A DNA stretch of 5,069 bases, from assembly GCA_964577175.1 (NCBI GenBank), contig CAZNYC010000202.1:1-5069 (forward strand), in the 5' to 3' direction. Shown piece after piece: positions 1-5,069 of this stretch. The notes under the pieces were generated by a model. It saw only the letters and a program-made list of their open reading frames with translations. It was not told where the DNA came from and ran no database searches. Each line of letters begins with the position of its first letter. Position 1 is the first letter of the stretch. This stretch comes from BS750m-G62 sp964577175. Lineage in GTDB: Bacteria > Planctomycetota > Phycisphaerae > FEN-1346. Both the position numbers and the translations under genes were made by a program.

Positions 1-2349
1 GGCGTCGGTCCGGAACGTGACGGCCCCGCGGTGGAGGCGGGTCTCGGTGAGGGTGCGGGCCCCGACCTCGACCGTCTGCCACTCGTCTTTGCAGGTTCCC
101 TCGGCCGGGGTGCAGCGGAGCCAGTCGGCGTTGGGAATCGCCCGCCACGTTTGGCCCGCCGAGGCCGGCGCGCGCAGGCGGACCGCCGCCTTCGCTTTGC
201 CGCCCTCACCGCCTCGGACGAGATGGTTGTGCATCGGCAGGGCGGCCATCCCGCCGGGCCGCGGGGGGAAGACCGCCAGGCCCTCGTCCCGGTCGCGCTC
301 GAAGGCGCCCAGGTCCGGCCCGGTGCCGGCGAAATCGTCGTTGAAGCCCGGCAGCCGGACGCCGGCGTCGACGCCCGCGGACGCCTCGGCGAGGCGAAAG
401 TCCCCGGCGGCCGCGTCGCGGAACGTCGGCCGGCCCGTCACGCCGTGGGCCTCCCAGCATTCAGGGAGGGGGTCTCGGCCGTACACGCCGTCGTCGGGCA
501 GGAGGTCGTAGTCGAAGTCCGCGCCGCGCTCGTGGCGGTAGCGCAGGCGGCCGTCGTCCGGGGGCGGGCCGGTGAAGAGGTTGTTCCGCGTGCGGATGGG
601 CGTCGGCCCCCGGCCGTAATGGCCGCTCGTCAGTCCGTGCCCGTGTGTGTACACCGTGTTGTGCAGCAGGAGGCTGAGGCCGGGGGCCTCGAACCGGTCG
701 CCGCCCATCTTGAAGCCGGCGCCGGTCTTGAAGAATTCCTCGCCGGTCAGGACGATGAGGTTGCGGAAGACGTAACTCGGCCCCCGGCGGTTGGGGGCGC
801 AACTGACGCCGCACAGGGCCTTGTCGATCCAGTTGTGCCAGTACCGGACGTTGATCTGCCCGCCGTCGAGTTCCGTGCCGTCGTCGTTGCAGAACGCCAG
901 CACGTTGCCGTAGATGTCCGTGTCGCGATACGGCCCGCCGGTGACGGCGCGGTTGACGCTGCTCTCGATGGCATCGTTCCACCAGTGCATTTCGGATCCG
1001 ATCATGTCGTTGTATCGGACGACGTTGTTCCCTCCGGTCGAGGCGAGGATCACGCCCTGCGGGCCCAGCGGATGGCCGTACCGCCACGCGTTCGCCCGGC
1101 CGCGCGGGTCGTGGATGAAGTTCCGCTCCACGAGGACCTGCCGGCTGCCGTCCGCGACGCGGACGCCCGCCTGGCGGTTGACCGTTTTGCCCTCGGCGTT
1201 GACGTACAGGCCCTTCTCCAATCCCTCCTTCCGCGTGACGGCATCGCCCCAGCCGGCGATGTCGCAGCCGCGGATGCGGATGTGATGGCTGTCGCGGACG
1301 GCGACCGCGTCGGCCCCGCCGCCGCGGATTGTCAGGCCGTCGAGCAGCACGTAGGCCGCCTCCTCGAACCGGACGGCGTGCTTCGCCTCCGTGCCGCCGT
1401 CGATGGTGGTTGTGGCGTCCTCGGCGGCGGTGTACCGGATCCACGCGTCCGGGGCGCCCTTGTCGGTGATGACGAGCGGCTCGCTCCGGACGCCGGCGGG
1501 CAGACGGACCACCCGGCCGACGGGCACCTCGTCCCGCCACGTGCGGACGGTGGTGGTCACTTCCGCCGGCGCTCCGTCCGCTGACGGGCCGACGAGGCGG
1601 CACACGACTTCGTAAGGCGTGTCCGGTGACAGGCCGACCAGGCTCCCGCGGAATTCGTTGTCCGGCCGGTACAGGACCAGCGGCAGCCCGTCGCGCCAGG
1701 CCGTCTCGCCCCGGCGGCGATAGCGGACGGTGCAGACGTCGTCCGGCCCCGGCGCACCGGTGTAGGAGACGGTCAGGCCGAGGCACTCGAAGGTCGGCAC
1801 CGCCTCGATGCCGTCGAGCGCCGGCGGGGGCGCGGGCGCAAGATGCACCTCGGCGAACCAGGCGGTCTCGCCGACGGATTCCGGGTTGCGCCGGCAGCGG
1901 CAGAGGACGCCGAGCGTGTCGGCCCGGCCGGTATAGACCGTCCGGCGGACCCGCCGCCACGCCGTCGTGCTGGTATCCGATTTGATCCGGTCCAGTTCCT
2001 TGCCGTCGCGGTAGCGTTTGATCTGGAAAAAGCCGAGGTTTTCAATGGTGGACCGCAGCAGGCCGGACAGGACGTACGACCGGTTGGGTTCCACGGGCAC
2101 CTTCCGGACCACCTCCCCGTAATTCCGATGCGCCTCGGCGACCTTCACTCGCAGGCACTGCGCCGCGCCCTCCGGAACGCCGTCGGGGGTGACGCGGACC
2201 CTCAGGCCGTCGCCGACGCGCCAGCCTTCCGGCTGCCCCTCCGCCGTCCGCTCGGCGAAGTCGCCGTTGAGCAGGAGATTTGTTTCGGCCGCGCCGGCCA
2301 CCGAGGCGGCACACAGTACCAAGACAAGGCCGGTCTGTAAGATCCTCAT
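1..2349 (-). CDS. Secreted multidomain right-handed parallel beta-helix protein (CBM-like / FnIII-like / beta-helix / BACON-like), 3' end cut by the window edge
   Basis: The frame is open for 783 codons from ATG at 2349 to base 1 with no stop, so the C-terminus is missing. The start is fixed by GGAG seven bases upstream and by a signal peptide directly after it (residues 1-20, hydrophobic 8-18, cleavage near AGA-A). Modules in order: a jelly roll at about 22-172 opening with NLLLNGDF and GWRVGDG, as in CBM4/9/22-like domains; a fibronectin-III-like module at about 178-282 (SPDTPYEVVCRLVG); a pectate-lyase-like beta-helix at about 284-684 with rungs such as YVLLDGLTIRGGG, VLVERNFIHD and TDIYGNVLAF, closed by GTGPDLGAFE (675-684), a common C-terminal cap of secreted beta-helix proteins; and a BACON-like domain from about 690 (TWRAIPNADWLRCTP, 734-748). 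Candidate catalytic acids are D459/E462 and D490/E493. The family includes lyases and glycosidases; which activity applies here is unknown. The likely role is extracellular polysaccharide binding and cleavage. It lies 257 bases downstream of the DUF6259 gene on the same strand, with its own probable promoter. Confidence 0.93.
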   Translation of the reverse strand, partial: MRILQTGLVLVLCAASVAGAAETNLLLNGDFAERTAEGQPEGWRVGDGLRVRVTPDGVPEGAAQCLRVKVAEAHRNYGEVVRKVPVEPNRSYVLSGLLRSTIENLGFFQIKRYRDGKELDRIKSDTSTTAWRRVRRTVYTGRADTLGVLCRCRRNPESVGETAWFAEVHLAPAPPPALDGIEAVPTFECLGLTVSYTGAPGPDDVCTVRYRRRGETAWRDGLPLVLYRPDNEFRGSLVGLSPDTPYEVVCRLVGPSADGAPAEVTTTVRTWRDEVPVGRVVRLPAGVRSEPLVITDKGAPDAWIRYTAAEDATTTIDGGTEAKHAVRFEEAAYVLLDGLTIRGGGADAVAVRDSHHIRIRGCDIAGWGDAVTRKEGLEKGLYVNAEGKTVNRQAGVRVADGSRQVLVERNFIHDPRGRANAWRYGHPLGPQGVILASTGGNNVVRYNDMIGSEMHWWNDAIESSVNRAVTGGPYRDTDIYGNVLAFCNDDGTELDGGQINVRYWHNWIDKALCGVSCAPNRRGPSYVFRNLIVLTGEEFFKTGAGFKMGGDRFEAPGLSLLLHNTVYTHGHGLTSGHYGRGPTPIRTRNNLFTGPPPDDGRLRYRHERGADFDYDLLPDDGVYGRDPLPECWEAHGVTGRPTFRDAAAGDFRLAEASAGVDAGVRLPGFNDDFAGTGPDLGAFERDRDEGLAVFPPRPGGMAALPMHNHLVRGGEGGKAKAAVRLRAPASAGQTWRAIPNADWLRCTPAEGTCKDEWQTVEVGARTLTETRLHRGAVTFRTDA

Positions 2350-2356
2350 CGGTAAA

Positions 2357-2360
2357 CTCC
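2357..2360 (-). promoter_or_regulatory. Ribosome binding site of the beta-helix gene
   Basis: Read on the minus strand, GGAG stands seven bases before the ATG at 2349. This is normal Shine-Dalgarno spacing and supports that start over any upstream codon, because the signal peptide begins immediately afterwards. Confidence 0.7.
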
Positions 2361-2376
2361 AGTGAATCCCAGGGAA

Positions 2377-2386
2377 GGTTCGAACC
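2377..2386. repeat. Perfect 10-bp palindrome GGTTCGAACC at the expected transcription start
   Basis: The bases read GGTTCGAACC on both strands. The site lies 8 to 17 bases past the downstream edge of the -10 candidate and so overlaps or closely follows the predicted start of transcription. That placement suits a repressor operator, but no regulator gene is visible and ten bases is short. It may be coincidental. Confidence 0.3.
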
Positions 2387-2393
2387 GCGCAGA

Positions 2394-2427
2394 ACCATAG
2401 CATGCCATGCCTCGGCCGTGCTGTCAA
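2394..2427 (-). promoter_or_regulatory. Probable sigma70-type promoter of the beta-helix gene
   Basis: On the minus strand a perfect TTGACA box (2427-2422) is followed after 17 bases by CATGCT (2404-2399), a weak -10 match. The overlapping TGCTATGGT (to 2394) resembles an extended -10 (TGnTATGGT) but lies 22 bases from the -35. Transcription would start near 2390-2385 and leave a leader of about 40 bases before the ATG at 2349. A consensus -35 is uncommon by chance in DNA this GC-rich, and its position is right for a promoter. The -10 is ambiguous, so start-site mapping would be needed to choose between the two. Confidence 0.5.
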
Positions 2428-2551
2428 AGGCAATGGGCATGGGACGTGTCCGATGCCGCGTGATCGTGCCGGCAGGGTCGGCCGCTTCGAGGGATGGGCT
2501 GCACCCGATTGCTGGCAGGATCGTGACATCCTCCCGACCAACCCGGGCCGT

Positions 2552-2568
2552 CCGTGTCGGTCACACGG
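2552..2568 (-). terminator. Weak hairpin downstream of the DUF6259 gene, possible transcript end
   Basis: CCGTGT and ACACGG form a perfect 6-bp stem around a 5-base loop, beginning about 38 bases after the stop codon of the DUF6259 gene. No run of T follows on the transcribed strand, so this is not a standard intrinsic terminator. It could protect a 3' end or assist factor-dependent termination, or be chance in GC-rich DNA. Confidence 0.2.
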
Positions 2569-2606
2569 CGGTCGCACCGGTCGCCGAGCCGTCTGCGTAT
2601 GTGGTC

Positions 2607-4778
2607 TCATGACCCGGCACGTTCGTTGGCGACGTATCGCAACAGCCGGATCGAATTCGCCGGCACGGGGGTGGCGGGGTCGACGGCTTCGGAACCCGGC
2701 GCATGCACCCCGACCCGCCGGCAGCCTGGCACGTGCACCTCGGCGCGCTGCGCCTCGCCGGAGGTGTTCCAGAGCACGACGCCCAGGCGGCCGTCGCGCG
2801 CGAATGCCTTAGCCCGCACGCCGTCTCCCTTCAGCGTGAACGGCACCTCGTCGACGAACCGGCCGCGGGCCAACAGGTCGGCGTGTTTCCGCTCGAACGC
2901 GATGAGCGTCTTCAGGTACGCCTGGGCCGCGCCGCGCGGTTCCCGGCGCAGCAGGGCGATGTTCGGCTTGTGGACGACGTCGATGTAATCGCGATATTCC
3001 GGTACGACGCCCTCGCGCATCAGGCGGACGTCCGGCGCGTAGCGGAACTCCAACTCGTGCCGCAGGCCGTACAGGACGGCGAAGTTCACCAGCCCTCGAT
3101 TCAACAGCGGCGAAGGGTGCCGTTGCGTCACGATCATCTCGGGGAACGTGTACCGGAACAGTTCGGGGAACGACCCCGGCTGGTTCGACGTGCCCATGCC
3201 GTGCCCGTGAATCAGGTCCACGTGCTGGCAGAGGCAGTCCGTGACGAGTTCCGCGAGGACGGCGAACTCCGGGTCCACGCGCTTGACGCGCTCGCGCACG
3301 CGTCGCACGAGCGCCCGTTTGCCGGGTCCCGTCGCCAGCGCGGGATGGGCGTGGCCGTGCGCGTCGCTAAAACACAGGTACGGCTGGCATCCGCCGATGC
3401 GGTCGTACAGGATGCCGGACGCCCCGAGTTCCTGGGCCCGGACGGCCACGTCGAGCATCACCTCTTGCCATCGCTCGGACGAGAGGCAGGCGTTGGCGGT
3501 CGCGACGGGCGAGGCGTTGTGGTACTTCCGCCACACGGGATACTCCATCCGATGCGTGCCGCGCTCGTCCACGATGCACACCTCATCGCCGTGCTCGCGG
3601 TAGAACGCGGTGACGACGTCGATGCGGTGCCCGTCGGCATACAGGAACGGGTGCCGGCCGGCCTTCCGGGCCGCGGCCAGGGCTTGCTCCAGGGCCGCCT
3701 TGCCGCCCAGGTCCGGGCCGGGATCGTAATATGGATACAGGTGATCGTGGCCCTGGCCCGTCCAGCCGAACAGGCCGAGGGTGTCGAGGCCCGACTCCCG
3801 GGAGATGGCCGTCAGGGCCGAGATGTCCTCGTACGACCACAGGATTTCGCCGTTCTGCTGCTTCAGGATGGCGAGTTGAATGCCGGAGGTGTTGCGGACC
3901 CACGCCGGCCGCTCGATGTCAGAGAACCACGTCGCCTCGGCCCATTGCCGGTACCGCCGCGCCGCCGTGTGCCACGTGCCGCGGTATGACCAGACGACGA
4001 GCGGGCGGCTCTGCCACGCTTCGCCCGGGTCCGCGAGCGGGTACTTCGTGACGGCCGCCTCCAGGTGCCCGGTTTCGGGGTCGCAGTCCACCTCCAGGGC
4101 GGTGGTCTGGAACGTGTCGTCGTGCGAGCCGACGTAGAGCCCGCGCCCCTCGCCCACCAGGGCGAACCACTGCATCGACGCCCACCCGGGGTACATGAGG
4201 CGCGCCGCCCGGACGTGCTCCGGGTGCCGCACCCGCCGGCCCAGGGAGTCGGGCCAGAGGAGGTCGAAACGCTTGGCGTCGACGCCGCGGACGATGGGTG
4301 CCCGCAGTTCGCGGACGATCCAGCCGGGCGCCTCGTTCTCGATACGGAAGATGAACTCCAGCGCGCCGTCGCGCTCGCGGACCTGGGCTTCGACCGCAAT
4401 CGCCAAGGTCCGGTCGCCGGCGGCGACCGTCGGCCATCTGAGGACGCGGGTGCCATCCTCGCCCTGCTCGCGCTCGAAGGCCGAACCGGCGGCCGAGACG
4501 CGGACCTGCCCGCTCCGCGTGTCGGCCGTCGAGGGGCGCTCCAGCGTCAGTTCCCACAGGCCCGCCGCCTGATGGGCGAGGAATTCCTCGATGGGCCCGG
4601 CCGCCTTCTTCGCCGCGGCATCAGCCGCCTTCGTATCCGCGTCACCGGCATCGGCCAGGAACCAGGTGTAGCCGGGCGACGCTGCGGCGGCGGTTGGGAC
4701 GGGCGTCTTCGCGGCCGCGCAGCCCCTCAGACACGTTGCGACCGCCAGTGCCAACAGGAACGCGCTTCTGTGAGACAT
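2607..4778 (-). CDS. Exported DUF6259-type TIM-barrel protein, putative glycoside hydrolase
   Basis: The product is 723 residues. The ATG at 4778 is chosen because AAGGA lies seven bases upstream and a signal sequence follows (R4, hydrophobic 6-17, then LRGC at 17-20). This could be a lipobox with C20 as lipid anchor, although Arg at position 18 is unusual; otherwise ordinary cleavage is likely near residues 21-23. An Ala/Lys/Asp-rich linker (42-60) leads to an N-terminal beta-sandwich (about 65-290), where YPGWASMQWFALVGEGRGLY (196-215) is characteristic of the DUF6259 family. The TIM barrel spans about 295-600: GLFGWTGQGHDHLYPYYDPG (335-354) is the early-strand motif, ILYDRIGG (456-463) supplies D459 as candidate nucleophile, and LAELVTD (508-514) supplies E510 as candidate acid/base. 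A small C-terminal beta-sandwich follows (about 635-717). The fold resembles clan GH-D/GH31-type glycosidases. The family call rests on recognised motifs, and no DUF6259 substrate can be inferred. It precedes the beta-helix gene on the same strand, suggesting joint glycan breakdown at the cell surface or in the periplasm. Confidence 0.9.
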   Translation of the reverse strand: MSHRSAFLLALAVATCLRGCAAAKTPVPTAAAASPGYTWFLADAGDADTKAADAAAKKAAGPIEEFLAHQAAGLWELTLERPSTADTRSGQVRVSAAGSAFEREQGEDGTRVLRWPTVAAGDRTLAIAVEAQVRERDGALEFIFRIENEAPGWIVRELRAPIVRGVDAKRFDLLWPDSLGRRVRHPEHVRAARLMYPGWASMQWFALVGEGRGLYVGSHDDTFQTTALEVDCDPETGHLEAAVTKYPLADPGEAWQSRPLVVWSYRGTWHTAARRYRQWAEATWFSDIERPAWVRNTSGIQLAILKQQNGEILWSYEDISALTAISRESGLDTLGLFGWTGQGHDHLYPYYDPGPDLGGKAALEQALAAARKAGRHPFLYADGHRIDVVTAFYREHGDEVCIVDERGTHRMEYPVWRKYHNASPVATANACLSSERWQEVMLDVAVRAQELGASGILYDRIGGCQPYLCFSDAHGHAHPALATGPGKRALVRRVRERVKRVDPEFAVLAELVTDCLCQHVDLIHGHGMGTSNQPGSFPELFRYTFPEMIVTQRHPSPLLNRGLVNFAVLYGLRHELEFRYAPDVRLMREGVVPEYRDYIDVVHKPNIALLRREPRGAAQAYLKTLIAFERKHADLLARGRFVDEVPFTLKGDGVRAKAFARDGRLGVVLWNTSGEAQRAEVHVPGCRRVGVHAPGSEAVDPATPVPANSIRLLRYVANERAGS

Positions 4779-4780
4779 GG

Positions 4781-4986
4781 TCACATCCTTTTTCCCGGGC
4801 GCCCCGAATGACCTTCGGCCGACGGTCGCCGACGGCGCTCCGCGACGACGTCCTCGTTGCCGTCGCCGAGACGCGCCACAGGACGGCCCGCAGCGGCGGC
4901 TCGACGCGGACCAGGCCGTCCGTGTGGAGGCCGGCGCGCCCCGCGGCATCGACGAGCACTTCCCACGTTTGCAGGGGCTGACGCAT
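4781..4986 (-). pseudogene. Possible short frameshifted gene or remnant upstream of the DUF6259 gene
   Basis: From ATG at 4986 a minus-strand frame reads MRQPLQTWEVLVDAAGRAGL and onward to about LRAVLWRV. In these 39 codons 35 end in G or C, whereas the same frame further upstream (5067-4987) has 18 of 27. Near 4884-4870 the coding-like signal seems to move by -1 into a frame reading ARLGDGNEDVVAERRRR, which ends at TGA 4783-4781, two bases before the DUF6259 start. Joined, this would give roughly 68 residues. No family is recognised and no Shine-Dalgarno site precedes 4986. Left unshifted, the first frame would run 137 bases into the DUF6259 gene (to 4642) with an Arg-rich tail, which is unlikely to be real. 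It may be a decayed gene, a sequencing error or simply GC-rich non-coding leader. Confidence 0.2.
4786..4790 (-). promoter_or_regulatory. Ribosome binding site of the DUF6259 gene
   Basis: On the minus strand AAGGA lies seven bases before the ATG at 4778, within an A-rich stretch (GAAAAAGGATG). It decides the start against an in-frame ATG at 4949, whose extra 57 residues are Arg/Ser-rich and look non-coding. A TGA in another frame (4783-4781) lies between this site and the ATG, a spacing that would suit translational coupling if a gene really ends there. Confidence 0.75.
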
Positions 4987-5069
4987 CGGTTTCGTGCAAC
5001 GGGCCGAAAGCCTCAAACGTGTCGGAACGGGCATCGGTGCGGCAATCTGCTCGTTACTCTCGATCTTCT
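4987..5069. other. Upstream segment at the right window edge, nothing recognised
   Basis: This stretch has weaker third-position G/C bias than the genes and no recognisable protein. One minus-strand frame stays open to the edge (KIESNEQIAAP and onward), so the end of a gene lying further right cannot be excluded. No promoter with both boxes was found here, although the promoter of the DUF6259 gene would be expected in or beyond it. Confidence 0.4.

Larger units (their letters stand above)
2350..2606. other. Intergenic region between the DUF6259 gene and the beta-helix gene
   Basis: These 257 bases carry no reading frame with a convincing coding signature on either strand. From right to left they hold a small hairpin near 2568-2552, about 120 bases with nothing recognisable, the promoter candidate, the 10-bp palindrome and the ribosome binding site. 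Short direct repeats occur around the promoter: CATGC twice in tandem (2401-2410) and ATGGG twice (2433-2437 and 2439-2443). They are too short to interpret alone. Confidence 0.6.

Noticed and set aside
31..1584. Long plus-strand open frame of 517 codons
   Set aside because: It lies antisense to the beta-helix gene. Its protein is Val/Ala/Arg/Asp-rich with no recognisable domain, as expected for the mirror of GC-biased codons. The minus-strand frame encodes clear modules.
461..1960. Minus-strand open frame of 499 codons
   Set aside because: It is out of frame with the beta-helix protein and extremely Arg/Pro-rich. It is a shadow of the true frame, which runs without a stop from 2349 to the window edge.
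2377..2386. GGTTCGAACC as a tRNA T-arm fragment or attachment site
   Set aside because: It resembles the T-loop sequence of tRNAs, but no acceptor stem, anticodon arm or CCA end is nearby, and no integrase gene is present.
2703..3989. Plus-strand open frame of 428 codons
   Set aside because: It is antisense to the DUF6259 gene and shows no domain or signal. The opposite strand carries conserved family motifs throughout.
4065..4811. Plus-strand open frame of 248 codons
   Set aside because: It is antisense to the 5' part of the DUF6259 gene, overlaps its start and ribosome binding site, and has no recognisable features.
4779..4949. N-terminal extension of the DUF6259 protein to an ATG at 4949
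   Set aside because: The added 57 residues are Arg/Ser-rich without coding character, and they would bury a good ribosome binding site and a signal peptide that begin properly at 4778.
1..5069. CRISPR array, insertion sequence, defence system or structured RNA
   Set aside because: No regularly spaced repeats, transposase-like protein, terminal inverted repeats, or rRNA/tRNA sequence was found. The two large genes account for about 89 percent of the window.

Overview
The window is GC-rich DNA whose genes all lie on the minus strand and show strong G/C preference at third codon positions. Two large secreted proteins fill most of it: a DUF6259-type TIM-barrel protein (start at 4778, stop at 2607) and a multidomain right-handed parallel beta-helix protein (start at 2349, running off the left edge). 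Such export-targeted, carbohydrate-associated proteins are typical of free-living or gut polysaccharide degraders of the Planctomycetota/Verrucomicrobiota/Lentisphaerota type, or of Hydrogenedentota-like lineages. That assignment is inferred from protein families and base composition; no taxonomic marker gene is present.

Layout, read in the direction of transcription (right to left). Positions 5069-4779 are a leader with no confident gene. Its last ~205 bases carry a coding-like signature that changes frame near 4870-4884 and ends in a TGA two bases before the next start, so it may be a short frameshifted gene or remnant. Positions 4778-2607 encode the 723-residue DUF6259-type protein with a lipoprotein-like signal. 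Positions 2606-2350 are a 257-base gap holding a small hairpin without a T-tract, a sigma70-like promoter with a perfect TTGACA box, a perfect 10-bp palindrome near the expected transcription start, and a Shine-Dalgarno site. Positions 2349-1 encode 783 residues without a stop: a signal peptide, a carbohydrate-binding-like jelly roll, a fibronectin-III-like module, a beta-helix ending in a PDLGAFE cap motif, and a BACON-like domain cut by the window edge.

The two proteins are plausibly partners in extracellular or periplasmic breakdown of a complex glycan: the beta-helix protein would bind and cut (or de-branch) polymer, and the DUF6259 protein would act as a glycosidase-like enzyme. The substrate cannot be read from the sequence, and neither activity is proven. 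Because the beta-helix gene appears to have its own promoter, the pair may be a tandem locus with separate control rather than one strict operon. No RNA genes, CRISPR arrays, mobile elements or defence systems were seen.
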